This document shows, in pieces, positions 32,591 through 40,900 of a stretch of DNA of 64,000 nt. The stretch is from Flectobacillus sp. BAB-3569. GTDB taxonomy: Bacteria > Bacteroidota > Bacteroidia > Cytophagales > Spirosomataceae. The stretch's first letter is position 1, and each line of letters begins with the position of its first letter. The DNA is taken from contig NZ_NJFZ01000017.1 of assembly GCF_002270355.1 (NCBI RefSeq), positions 124,001 to 188,000 of the forward strand, written 5' to 3'. The notes beneath the pieces are model-generated. The model was not told where the DNA came from, did no database searches, and was given only the letters and a program-made list of their open reading frames with translations. Made by a program: the position numbers and the translations under genes.

Positions 32591-34201
32591 TTACCTCACA
32601 AACAAATATCTCATAAAATCCACATCAATATATCCCTCCTCCTGATGAAGATTATAGTTATAGATGCCTATCCTGTCGCCACGATAACTTCCCCATGTCA
32701 TTTGACTTTGCCCTCCGAATGAAATATAGTCTTTCCCGTTCAAACTGTACTCATACTGATTAATTCCTTCATAGTTCCATGTTGATTTTAGCCAAATGAC
32801 TTTGTGAGAAATTTTCGGTCCAACGGTCTCTATATTTTTATAAGTAAATACTAAACTTCTAGTGTCACCTAATTGCTTTATTCCGATATTAGCGATTGAA
32901 GTTGTTGAAAAATGTGTTAATCCTGCTTGTTGCCCATTTTTCATATGAGAGATATCGAGCTTGACCACCACCTCACATTTTTGGGTTCTCAAACTGCGTT
33001 GGGTAATGGTATTGCCTGCTCTCATTAAAATATCTGTGGTATCTTTAGGATTAATTGGTTGAAAAGCATGGAGACGTAAATACCCTTTTCTTTCTTTCAA
33101 TGACCATTTGGATGCTCTTGGCTGATAGTTCCATTCCCAATCAGGAGACAAAGTAGTTCCAGAAAAAGAGTCATAGATTTGGTTGGCTAATTTGTGCTCT
33201 TTCCGAATAATTGGTTTTGGTGCTGACCACAGCATTGTCCCAATCGTGTCATTGCCAACTTTCCCCATTATTGGCCAGCCATCAATCCATGTAATAGGCA
33301 ATAAACTTGCAGCTCTTCCCTCCCAATCGCCTGTACCATGGTGTGTAAAAAACCACCATAGTCCATTTTTCAATTGAATCAAACCTCCCTGATTGGGTTC
33401 TTTGTCAAGTTTTTTGTTTACATGGTTGAGTTGCTTTATTTGCCAAGGTCCTGAAAGACTTTTGGCTCGCTCCATCATTATCACGCGTCCTTCCTTGTTT
33501 ACCTCACTAAAATAATGATAATACATTCCATTAATTTTATAGAGCTTATTGGCCTCACTTCCTTGCGATTGATGTATAATTTTATCTGATTCCATGATTA
33601 AGCTTTTCCCATCAGGCGTCATCTTAAACAAATGGATATTATATTTTTTATGATTGATTTTGTCCTCCTCAAAATTTGTGGCGATAAAATACAATTGTCC
33701 ATCATCGTCCAAAAAAGTACAACAATCATCCCAACCCTGAACCTTCCATACTTGATGCAATGGCTCCCAAGGACCTGCAGGATTTTTGGCCGAACTCATA
33801 AAGAATCCATCTTCAGGTGTTCCAAAATAGACCCAATATTTCCCCTTGTAGTATCGAATCGAACCTGCCCAAACTCCTTTGCCATAACTATTCATTTTAT
33901 TCCAATTCAATTCTTGATTGATTCTGGTAAGATCATTCACTACATGACTGATTACTTCCCAGTTTACTAAATCTTTGGAATGCAAAACTGCCATTCCGGG
34001 CGAAACTTGTAAGGTAGAAGATATGGCATAAAAGTCGTCTCCTACACGAATAGCATCTAAATCACTAAAATCAGACGGTAATACAGGATTGTGAAAAGTG
34101 CCATTTCCTTGATCGCCCCATTTGGCACTAAATTGTGCAAACAGTGGTGTATTGAAAGAAAACAAAAAGAAGCTAATTATAAAAACAATAGATTTTTGCA
34201 T
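32591..34201 (-). CDS. Secreted glycoside hydrolase family 43 (xylosidase/arabinofuranosidase type)
   Basis: 536 residues with an N-terminal signal peptide (IVFIISFFLFSFNTPLFAQ). GH43 five-bladed propeller features: FHNPVLPSDFSDLDAIRVGD (catalytic base Asp region), HSKDLVNWEVI and GSEANKLYKINGMYYHYFSE with the acid Glu. The C-terminal 190 residues form a beta-sandwich (DUF1349/GH43 C2-like). It should trim arabino- or xylo-oligosaccharides in the periplasm or at the surface. Stands alone, without SusCD genes beside it. Confidence 0.85.
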   Translation of the reverse strand: MQKSIVFIISFFLFSFNTPLFAQFSAKWGDQGNGTFHNPVLPSDFSDLDAIRVGDDFYAISSTLQVSPGMAVLHSKDLVNWEVISHVVNDLTRINQELNWNKMNSYGKGVWAGSIRYYKGKYWVYFGTPEDGFFMSSAKNPAGPWEPLHQVWKVQGWDDCCTFLDDDGQLYFIATNFEEDKINHKKYNIHLFKMTPDGKSLIMESDKIIHQSQGSEANKLYKINGMYYHYFSEVNKEGRVIMMERAKSLSGPWQIKQLNHVNKKLDKEPNQGGLIQLKNGLWWFFTHHGTGDWEGRAASLLPITWIDGWPIMGKVGNDTIGTMLWSAPKPIIRKEHKLANQIYDSFSGTTLSPDWEWNYQPRASKWSLKERKGYLRLHAFQPINPKDTTDILMRAGNTITQRSLRTQKCEVVVKLDISHMKNGQQAGLTHFSTTSIANIGIKQLGDTRSLVFTYKNIETVGPKISHKVIWLKSTWNYEGINQYEYSLNGKDYISFGGQSQMTWGSYRGDRIGIYNYNLHQEEGYIDVDFMRYLFVR

Positions 34202-34318
34202 TGATTCAAGAATTTGGTAATTTATCCTTTAACAAAAATGTGTTAACACACATGAAAGGTTAAAATGATAATTATTACTCAATTCTTCTGAAAGATATGT
34301 GCTAAGGTAGAATTTCGT

Positions 34319-34376
34319 GTGGTGAAATGTGAATGTATTTTTTTAATATCAACACTTTACATTCACAATTCACCAC
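34319..34376. repeat. Imperfect inverted repeat in an intergenic space
   Basis: 18-bp arms (GTGGTGAAATGTGAATGT / ACATTCACAATTCACCAC, one mismatch) with a 22-nt loop between the GH43 and amidohydrolase genes. Similar text (ACATTC...CACAATTC) recurs near 62,690, so it may be a dispersed intergenic word. Confidence 0.5.
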
Positions 34377-34410
34377 TTACAATTCAATATTAATTCCTAA
34401 GTCGTGCACT

Positions 34411-35412
34411 TTACTTAAACTTACTAGCATCTAAATTGAAAAATCTCACGGCATTATTAAAGAAAATATCACGCTTTTGGTCTTCCGACAAATAGTTGGC
34501 ACTTTCAATTACTTGAATAGATGTTTCCAACAATTTTGGCCAAATCATAAGGTCTGTTCCGTACAAAATTCTTTTCCCAAAACCCGCTTGTACCAGTCTT
34601 TTCAGATAAGCATGGATTTCTTCTAATGGATAACTCCAAATAAAGCCTGCCAAATCGACATATACGTAGGCATTTGCACCCATTAAAGCAATCATTTCGT
34701 CGGCCATTGGATAGCCTGCGTGCATTACCCAAATTTTTAATTTTGGATGTTTAGCCAACATATCTTCCAGCAAAAATGGACGACCCAAAGATGCTCGGTA
34801 TTTCGGATTACTGATATTGATATTGCCGTTGCCGCCCGTACCCATGTGAATACCCACAGGCACGCCCAAGCGCTCAGCAACTGCAAAATATTCGTCTAAA
34901 CTTACATCACTTGGCGACATACCTTGATATTGTGGAGCCACTTCTCCCATCACTTTATAAAATCCTGCCGTTAGCGAGTCTTCAAAAGCTTTGACGGTCA
35001 TGTCTTTATTACTACTTATTCCCAATGATGGAATGATACGATTGGGTGCGGCTTTATGCCAATTATGGATCACCCCCGCATCGCCACTCACAATCATGGT
35101 CACATTGAGTCGCTCGGCAGTGGCCAATAAAGTTTCCTGCATTTCCTTATCTGTTTTAGCAGCTTTTAAAGGATCTGGACAATCCAAATTAAAAATAGAG
35201 GGATTCTCTCCATGATTGTGAGGATCTGCACCAGGCATATTTTTCAAAAACCATGGACAAAGGTCTGCGGTATTGGGACTAGCCTTGAACGCATGTACAT
35301 GTACGTCGATGATTGGATAGTGTTTTTTGGGAGCCTGAGCGTACAAATGGATTTGGGATGCTAAAACAAACAACACGAATAGCACCTTGGAAATAAGGTA
35401 AATATTTTTCAT
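34411..35412 (-). CDS. Secreted amidohydrolase (Amidohydro_2 family)
   Basis: 333 residues from the ATG at 35412, chosen because the signal peptide (KNIYLISKVLFVLFVLASQ) begins there. Motifs of the metal-dependent TIM-barrel family: IIDVHVHAF near the start, VPVGIHMG, WVMHAGYPM and ILYGTDLMIWP with the metal Asp. Family members are decarboxylases or hydrolases of ring acids and lactones. Substrate not deducible. Located downstream of the GH43 gene's promoter region but far enough (209 bp) to be separate. Confidence 0.8.
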   Translation of the reverse strand: MKNIYLISKVLFVLFVLASQIHLYAQAPKKHYPIIDVHVHAFKASPNTADLCPWFLKNMPGADPHNHGENPSIFNLDCPDPLKAAKTDKEMQETLLATAERLNVTMIVSGDAGVIHNWHKAAPNRIIPSLGISSNKDMTVKAFEDSLTAGFYKVMGEVAPQYQGMSPSDVSLDEYFAVAERLGVPVGIHMGTGGNGNINISNPKYRASLGRPFLLEDMLAKHPKLKIWVMHAGYPMADEMIALMGANAYVYVDLAGFIWSYPLEEIHAYLKRLVQAGFGKRILYGTDLMIWPKLLETSIQVIESANYLSEDQKRDIFFNNAVRFFNLDASKFK

Positions 35413-35627
35413 AATGGATAGTAAAATAGTTGAGTAATATATTTCTAATGTCACAAGTTGAGACATTAGACGAATTTATAATATTTTACTTTTATTATGG
35501 CAATATTTCCCTGAAAATTACAATAATATTATTCGCTTGAATATTCTTGATTGTACGAACGAGCTTTCAAAAACCGCGAAAAGTCAATTAGCCAATATCC
35601 AAATCATCATTCTACACATTGAATGCT

Positions 35628-35635
35628 TACCTTTG
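35628..35635 (+). promoter_or_regulatory. -7 box before the HD hydrolase gene
   Basis: TACCTTTG, 24 bp before ATG 35660. No clear -33 box. Confidence 0.5.
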
Positions 35636-35659
35636 TATACAACATTAAACTAGATCAAG

Positions 35660-36253
35660 ATGATTTCTGATAATTTACTCAAGCAAATTGCCTTTATTAA
35701 GGAAATAGATAAGGTTAAGTATATCCAAAGAAAGACAAAGCTTTTTAATAGCGATAGAAACGAAAACGATGCCGAACATAGCTGGCACTTAGCTATAATG
35801 GCGGTAGTACTAGCTGAACATTCTAATGAGAATATTGATGTTTTGAAAGTCGTAAAAATGCTTTTGATTCATGATATTGTGGAAATTGACGCTGGCGATA
35901 CTTTTATTTACGATACGCAAAAAAATCATACCAATACCGATGAGGAAAGGCTGGCTGCAAATCGAATTTTTGGTTTGCTACCGAAAGCACAAGCTGAAGA
36001 ATTAATTGAGATTTGGGAAGAGTTTGAAGCTGGCGAAACCAAAGAAGCTAAGTTTGCTAAAAGTATGGACAGATTGGAACCGTTATTGCAAAATACCTCT
36101 AATAATGGTGGTACTTGGGCAGAGTTTGGGGTAGATTACGACAAAGTGTACAACAAGAAAAAGGTTATTAAAGACGGTTCAGAAGTCATTTGGAATTATG
36201 CAGAAAACCTGATTAATGAAAGTGTTGAAAAGGGTATTCTCAAAAAAATATAG
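35660..36253 (+). CDS. HD-domain hydrolase (YfbR/HDDC2-like nucleotidase)
   Basis: 197 residues. HD motif set: NDAEHSWHLAIMA, LLIHDIVEIDAGDTF (His-Asp pair) and a later AKSMDRLEPLL Asp, as in 5'-deoxynucleotidases and HDDC2. Cytosolic. Expected to remove phosphate from (deoxy)nucleoside monophosphates. Followed by a 13-bp inverted repeat. Confidence 0.85.
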   Translation: MISDNLLKQIAFIKEIDKVKYIQRKTKLFNSDRNENDAEHSWHLAIMAVVLAEHSNENIDVLKVVKMLLIHDIVEIDAGDTFIYDTQKNHTNTDEERLAANRIFGLLPKAQAEELIEIWEEFEAGETKEAKFAKSMDRLEPLLQNTSNNGGTWAEFGVDYDKVYNKKKVIKDGSEVIWNYAENLINESVEKGILKKI

Positions 36254-36270
36254 ATAGCTATTGGGTTGGG

Positions 36271-36317
36271 CATTCGGTCATTGGGTTATTATTTTTCATA
36301 AGCTCAATGACCGAATG
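36271..36317 (+). terminator. Hairpin after the HD gene
   Basis: Arms CATTCGGTCATTG and CAATGACCGAATG with a 21-nt loop. No clean T-run, so a weak terminator. Confidence 0.5.
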
Positions 36318-36346
36318 TCAAAATCAATAATTTGATTTTACAAACT

Positions 36347-36937
36347 ATGAAGAAATCAGCGGCGACGAGATTAATGATTTTAGAAAAAGCATTTGAATTA
36401 ATTTATGCAAAAGGTTATCAAACCACCAGCATCGACGATATCATTGCTACCACCAAAGTGACCAAAGGCGCTTTTTATTACCACTTCAAAACCAAAGATG
36501 AAATGGGACTTGCTATTATTAATGAACTGGTGAAGCCCCAGTTGACAAGCGGCTTTATGTTAGCTTTTGAGCAAACCGAAGACCCACTCGAAGCGATATA
36601 TAATTTGATACACCATCTACTTTTAGAAAACGATTTTTTAAAGGTAGAATACGGTTGTCCAGCCGCAAACTTGACCCAAGAAATGACACCATGGCACGTT
36701 GATTTTAGTGGAGCGTTACAAGAAATTACGCAACTGTGGAATGTACAAATGGTCGCAGCCATAGAAAAAGGAAAGTTAAATGGCGTAATCAGACAAGAAA
36801 TAGTTGCATCAAGTGTTACTTTTTTTGTGATGTCAGGGTATTGGGGCATCCGAAATTTCGGTAAATTAGAAAATAGCAAATCTATTTATCTCCCTTATTT
36901 AAAGGAACTTAAGAGATACCTCAACGCGCTCCGATAA
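36347..36937 (+). CDS. TetR-family repressor
   Basis: 196 residues from ATG 36347 (a TTG 15 bp upstream is less likely). N-terminal HTH: GYQTTSIDDIIATTKVTKGA then FYYHFKTKDEM, the standard TetR DNA-binding helix set. The C-terminal ligand/dimer domain has a TetR_C-like layout (WNVQMVAAIEKGKLNG). A 26-bp palindrome ten bases after its stop overlaps the promoter of the next operon, so it very likely represses the string of small membrane and redox genes that follows. Confidence 0.9.
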   Translation: MKKSAATRLMILEKAFELIYAKGYQTTSIDDIIATTKVTKGAFYYHFKTKDEMGLAIINELVKPQLTSGFMLAFEQTEDPLEAIYNLIHHLLLENDFLKVEYGCPAANLTQEMTPWHVDFSGALQEITQLWNVQMVAAIEKGKLNGVIRQEIVASSVTFFVMSGYWGIRNFGKLENSKSIYLPYLKELKRYLNALR

Positions 36938-36947
36938 TTTTTTATTC

Positions 36948-36973
36948 AAAAACATACTAATTAGTATGTTTTT
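36948..36973. promoter_or_regulatory. TetR operator palindrome
   Basis: Perfect inverted repeat with core AACATACTAATTAGTATGTT (36951-36970) and extra A/T pairs to 26 bp. It lies over the -33 region of the following promoter. Half-site ACATACTA fits TetR-type recognition. Confidence 0.88.
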
Positions 36974-36977
36974 TGAA

Positions 36978-36985
36978 TACCTTTG
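36978..36985 (+). promoter_or_regulatory. -7 box of the TetR-controlled operon
   Basis: TACCTTTG, 22 bp before the ATG at 37007 and directly beside the TetR palindrome. Confidence 0.75.
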
Positions 36986-37006
36986 TTACATCAAACAAAT
37001 CAAGCG

Positions 37007-37465
37007 ATGTATCAAATTCTTATTTCCTATCACAACCTCATGCGGTGGTTCGTCTTGGCGAGCCTAATTCTAGCTATATATCGGGCATATCGGGGGTATG
37101 TCACGAAAGCGATTTTCTCAAAAATGGATAATACCATACGGCATTGGACTGCGACTATTGCCCATATTCAATTGATGATTGGTATGACACTCTATTTCCA
37201 TAGTCCAATAGTGAAGTATTTCATGCAACATTTCAAGGAAGCCTTTTCTCGACTCGAAATGACTTTCTTTAGCCTTATTCACAGCACTTTGATGCTCGTG
37301 GCGATAGTCCTTATCACAATTGGCTCTGCCAAATCAAAGCGACAAACTACTGACTCCGAAAAATTCAGGACTATGCTTGTTTGGTTTTCCGTATCACTCC
37401 TACTTATTTTCATGGCCATACCTTGGCCTTTTTCACCATTTTCACACAGACCTTATTTCAGGTAG
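37007..37465 (+). CDS. Four-helix membrane protein
   Basis: 152 residues from ATG 37007. Four hydrophobic helices (about LMRWFVLASLILAIYRAYRG, IAHIQLMIGMTLYFHS, LIHSTLMLVAIVLITIGS, MLVWFSVSLLLIFMAIPW) with His residues near helix ends, reminiscent of small cytochrome b-like proteins widespread in Bacteroidota. No functional proof. First gene behind the TetR operator. Confidence 0.75.
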   Translation: MYQILISYHNLMRWFVLASLILAIYRAYRGYVTKAIFSKMDNTIRHWTATIAHIQLMIGMTLYFHSPIVKYFMQHFKEAFSRLEMTFFSLIHSTLMLVAIVLITIGSAKSKRQTTDSEKFRTMLVWFSVSLLLIFMAIPWPFSPFSHRPYFR

Positions 37466-37487
37466 AACCCTTTTATTTTGATTTCAA

Positions 37488-37799
37488 ATGTTTACATTAT
37501 TCAAAACAAAACTTGGACGTATACGCATCATCGGTTTCTTAGAGGGATTATCGCTATTGGTGCTCATTTTCGTAGCAATTCCTATGAAACATTTTTTTCA
37601 TAACCCAACTCTCTCGAAATTCTTAGGTCCGATTCATGGGGCTATCTTTCTGGTATTTGTACTCAATACGATGAGTTTGGCGATTGAACAAAACTGGAAA
37701 TTCAGAACAACGACTTGGAAAATTATTGTAGCTTGTTTTATCCCTTTCGGCACATTCTATATTGACCATAAAATTTTCAAACACCTCAAAGAGTCATGA
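37488..37799 (+). CDS. DUF3817 membrane protein
   Basis: 103 residues with three helices and the family wording RIIGFLEGLSLLVLIFVAIP, then LGPIHGAIFLVFV. DUF3817 proteins are small inner-membrane proteins of unknown function. 22 bp after the previous gene, same operon. Confidence 0.82.
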   Translation: MFTLFKTKLGRIRIIGFLEGLSLLVLIFVAIPMKHFFHNPTLSKFLGPIHGAIFLVFVLNTMSLAIEQNWKFRTTTWKIIVACFIPFGTFYIDHKIFKHLKES

Positions 37800-37840
37800 A
37801 TAGATTTAGAGAAAATTGACCATAAACAAAAGCATTAATC

Positions 37841-38053
37841 ATGGTATTTGTTTTTAAAACCAATATTTCAAATCGCTGGCAAACAAGACGCCTTCGTAAG
37901 CAATTTGAAGAACAATTGCAAGTCTCATATTCGAGCTTTGATTTGGAAGATTGCGATAAAGTTCTGCGTATCGAAAGCTCATTTGAAGTCACCAATCAAG
38001 TCATACAACTCATGCAAGAAAATGGATTTTCTTGTGAAGAACTTGTGGATTAA
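37841..38053 (+). CDS. Small HMA-like protein
   Basis: 70 residues. FKTNIS start, WQTRRLRKQFEEQL helix, SFDLEDCDKVLRIES strand and a second helix, a beta-alpha-beta pattern like short ferredoxin-fold (HMA-like) proteins of Bacteroidota. No Cys-x-x-Cys metal site, so metal transfer is not supported. Lies in the operon between DUF3817 and RibD-like genes. Confidence 0.65.
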   Translation: MVFVFKTNISNRWQTRRLRKQFEEQLQVSYSSFDLEDCDKVLRIESSFEVTNQVIQLMQENGFSCEELVD

Positions 38054-38146
38054 TCCAATCATCATTTTGTCGTATTTACCAGTTAAAATCGACGCAATCA
38101 ACTTGGTTTATCAGTCATCAGCTATGTAATTTTAAAACAAAAAACT

Positions 38147-38704
38147 ATGAGAAAATTAAAATTACAAATGCAAATTTCTGTTGATGGCTTTGTAGCTGGT
38201 CCAAACGGTGAGGAAGACTGGGTTATCAGAGGCGATGATAAACATTGGCAACTCATCAACGATTTGGCAGATAGCTCAGATACAATATTGATTGGTAGAA
38301 AAATGGCTGAGGCATTTATTCCCCATTTTGAGAATTTTGCAAAGGAAAATTCCAAATTTGAGTTTGCGCAAAAAATGGTGAATACGCCAAAAGTCATTTT
38401 TAGTAAAACGCTCGTTGCTCCCTTTGGAAGCAATACTACTCTCGCAAGCGGTGACTTGGCAAATGAAATTTCGCAACTCAAAAATCAGGCAGGAAAAGAT
38501 ATATTGGTGTATGGTGGTGCAAGTTTCGTATCATCTCTCCTAGCTGGCGGGCATATCGATGAAATGTATTTATTAGTCAATCCCATACTAATCGGTAAGG
38601 GTATGCGTATTTTTGATTTGCTTGAAAATCGTCAAAAACTAACCTTAGTAAGCGCTACCCCTTCATATACGGGGGTGACGGCTATGCACTATCAGTTTGG
38701 GTAA
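38147..38704 (+). CDS. Dihydrofolate reductase-like (RibD C-terminal) protein
   Basis: 185 residues. Starts KLQMQISVDGFVAGPNGEED and has ILIGRKMAEAF, VIFSKTL, DILVYGGASFVSSLL and IDEMYLLVNPILIGKG, the set used by RibD_C/YwjB/YyaP-type reductases. NADPH-dependent; substrate unknown. Same operon direction as the membrane genes upstream. Confidence 0.88.
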   Translation: MRKLKLQMQISVDGFVAGPNGEEDWVIRGDDKHWQLINDLADSSDTILIGRKMAEAFIPHFENFAKENSKFEFAQKMVNTPKVIFSKTLVAPFGSNTTLASGDLANEISQLKNQAGKDILVYGGASFVSSLLAGGHIDEMYLLVNPILIGKGMRIFDLLENRQKLTLVSATPSYTGVTAMHYQFG

Positions 38705-38862
38705 TGGTGAGTTGTGAATTAGGTTACCTAATTTTTCAAAAAAATAACCCTTTTTCAACATTAAAATTCCTCCACACACGATTCAGCTACATCATAGGTG
38801 GATTGGGATACTTTTTTGAGGGGTTCATTGAGCAATTTTGCATCAACAAAATAAATAAAACA

Positions 38863-39702
38863 ATGAACACAGAAAAAGTATGGTTTGTAACAGGAGCTTC
38901 AAAGGGTTTGGGGCTTGCTTTAGTAAAACAGTTATTACAGGCTGGATATAAGGTAGTGGCAACTACTAGAAGTATACCAGCCCTTAATGCCGAATTGAGC
39001 TTTGGCTTAGAACAACTTCTTCCGCTTGAGGTGAATCTGACTGATAGTTTAGACGTAAAATTGGCAATTGAAAAGAGTATTGCACATTTTGGCAAAATCG
39101 ATGTCATCGTTAATAATGCGGGATATGGTCAATTAGGTACCATCGAAGAATTGACAGATGAAGAGGCTCGACAAAATTTTGATGTAAATGTCTTTGGGGT
39201 TCTCAATGTGATTAGACACGCTATGCCGTATTTGCGTGCTCAACAATCGGGACATATCTTCAATATAGCTTCAGTCGGAGGATATGTTGGTGGCTTTGCA
39301 GGATGGGGTGTGTATTGTTCAACCAAATTTGCAATGGCTGGTTTTACAGAGGCGTTGGCTGAGGAAGTCAAAGAGTTTGGCGTAAAGGTTACACTGGTAT
39401 ACCCTGGCTATTTCCGCACTGATTTTTTATCAAAAGGTTCTCTTAGAATCCCTCAAAATGCCATCCAAGCGTACAAAGAGGCTCGCGAATCTGAACATGT
39501 ACATCTCAATGCGATTGCGGGTAATCAGCCCAATGACCCAGATAAAGCTGCTTCAGCTTTGATTAAAGTTAGTAATGAACAAAATCCCCCTGTTCACTTG
39601 TTGTTGGGAAAGGATGCCTATGATATGGTTCAGCAAAAAATTGACTTTATGACAAAACAAGTTGAACAATGGAAAGAGGTTTCCATCTCGACAGCATACT
39701 AA
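38863..39702 (+). CDS. Short-chain dehydrogenase/reductase
   Basis: 279 residues from ATG 38863; frame upstream is intergenic. Cofactor motif TGASKGLG, NNAGYG, catalytic Ser (FNIASVGGYVG) and YCSTK (Tyr-x-x-x-Lys). A classical SDR. A short palindrome TTAGGTTACCTAA at 38719-38731 lies in the leader and could be an operator. Substrate unknown. The AraC gene follows 33 bp later and may control it. Confidence 0.9.
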   Translation: MNTEKVWFVTGASKGLGLALVKQLLQAGYKVVATTRSIPALNAELSFGLEQLLPLEVNLTDSLDVKLAIEKSIAHFGKIDVIVNNAGYGQLGTIEELTDEEARQNFDVNVFGVLNVIRHAMPYLRAQQSGHIFNIASVGGYVGGFAGWGVYCSTKFAMAGFTEALAEEVKEFGVKVTLVYPGYFRTDFLSKGSLRIPQNAIQAYKEARESEHVHLNAIAGNQPNDPDKAASALIKVSNEQNPPVHLLLGKDAYDMVQQKIDFMTKQVEQWKEVSISTAY

Positions 39703-39735
39703 ATCCTCAATTTCAAATTATACCCTAAACTTCAA

Positions 39736-40650
39736 ATGGAGCATACATTTCGTTTTAATACCATCGCAGAATTTCATACATTTTGCCAGTTACCCAACCC
39801 CGAACACCCACTGATTAGTTTGATTGACTACAGCAAGGTAAAATATCCTGATTTGGGTGTACAAATGAAATGGATTCAAAATTTTTATACGATCGGATTA
39901 AAACGAAATGTCTCTGGAAAGTTTAATTATGGACAAACGCAATATGATTTCAATACAGGTCTGTTAAGTTTTGTAGCGCCACTCCAATGCTTGAAAGTAG
40001 AGATTAATCCCCATTTGGAGGTTGAACCTACAGGTTGGCTTTTAATAATTCATCCTGACTTTTTATGGAACACAAATCTGAGTAGCAAAATTAAATCTTA
40101 CGATTTTTTCAATTATGCTGTCAATGAAGCTTTGTTTATGTCAGACAAAGAGGAAAACATTATGGTTGAAATTCTTCAAAAAATACAAGCCGAATACCAA
40201 GCCAACATAGATAGGTTTAGTCAGGATTTAATTATAACTCAACTCGAACTATTATTGATTTACGCTGAACGGTTTTATGAACGACAATTTCATACAAGGA
40301 AAAAAACGTCGTTTGAACTTTTGGATAGGTTTGAGCAAATTCTCGATAAATATTTTGCACAGAATGCCTTATCCGAAAAAGGAATCCCTTCGGTTTCTGA
40401 TATAGCTGAACAACTCCATATTTCTCCAAACTATTTGGGGACAATTTTGAGAATTCATACTACTCAAAACACTCAGCAACATATTCAAAATAGGTTAATA
40501 GACCATGCAAAGCAGTACTTGAGTACTACTAATTTATCGGTGAGTGAAATCGCTTTTCAGTTGGGCTTTGAGCATTCACAATCTTTTAATAAACTGTTTA
40601 AGCAAAAGACTAAACAAACACCCTTGGAATTTAGGCAGTACTTTAATTAG
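39736..40650 (+). CDS. AraC-family regulator
   Basis: 304 residues. C-terminal double HTH: SVSDIAEQLHISPNYLGTIL and LSVSEIAFQLGFEHSQSFNK then LFKQKTKQTPLEFRQYF. The N-terminal 180 residues are a cupin-like sensor. Lies 33 bp behind the SDR gene, suggesting joint expression and local control. Ends before a strong terminator. Confidence 0.9.
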   Translation: MEHTFRFNTIAEFHTFCQLPNPEHPLISLIDYSKVKYPDLGVQMKWIQNFYTIGLKRNVSGKFNYGQTQYDFNTGLLSFVAPLQCLKVEINPHLEVEPTGWLLIIHPDFLWNTNLSSKIKSYDFFNYAVNEALFMSDKEENIMVEILQKIQAEYQANIDRFSQDLIITQLELLLIYAERFYERQFHTRKKTSFELLDRFEQILDKYFAQNALSEKGIPSVSDIAEQLHISPNYLGTILRIHTTQNTQQHIQNRLIDHAKQYLSTTNLSVSEIAFQLGFEHSQSFNKLFKQKTKQTPLEFRQYFN

Positions 40651-40761
40651 TTGAATAAGACTTTGAGAAAACTTGACCATTGAAACAAAAGCGTAAAATA
40701 CGGCTATAGTGTTGCATCAAGAAATATAAATGCCATTTTAAAGAATCGTAGTATTCTATTT

Positions 40762-40797
40762 AATCCCAGCAGATTCGCCCTTCTGCTGGGATTTTTT
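40762..40797 (+). terminator. Terminator after the AraC gene
   Basis: Arms AATCCCAGCAGA / TCTGCTGGGATT with a six-T tail. Confidence 0.9.
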
Positions 40798-40900
40798 GTA
40801 TTCGCTTGTAACCTATTCAAAAATTCTTGCATCCAAGCATTAAATATCTTGCACCTATCAAAAAATAAAAGCTTACAACTAAACTTAATTCTTCTCAATC

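Noticed and set aside
37786-38129. Alternative frames overlapping the 70-aa gene (37,786-37,995 minus and 37,848-38,129 plus)
   Set aside because: The 70-aa plus-strand frame has a coherent beta-alpha-beta pattern and fits the operon; the others do not.
38719-38731. TTAGGTTACCTAA as a firm operator of the SDR gene
   Set aside because: Only 13 bp and far from the start; kept as a remark in the SDR entry.
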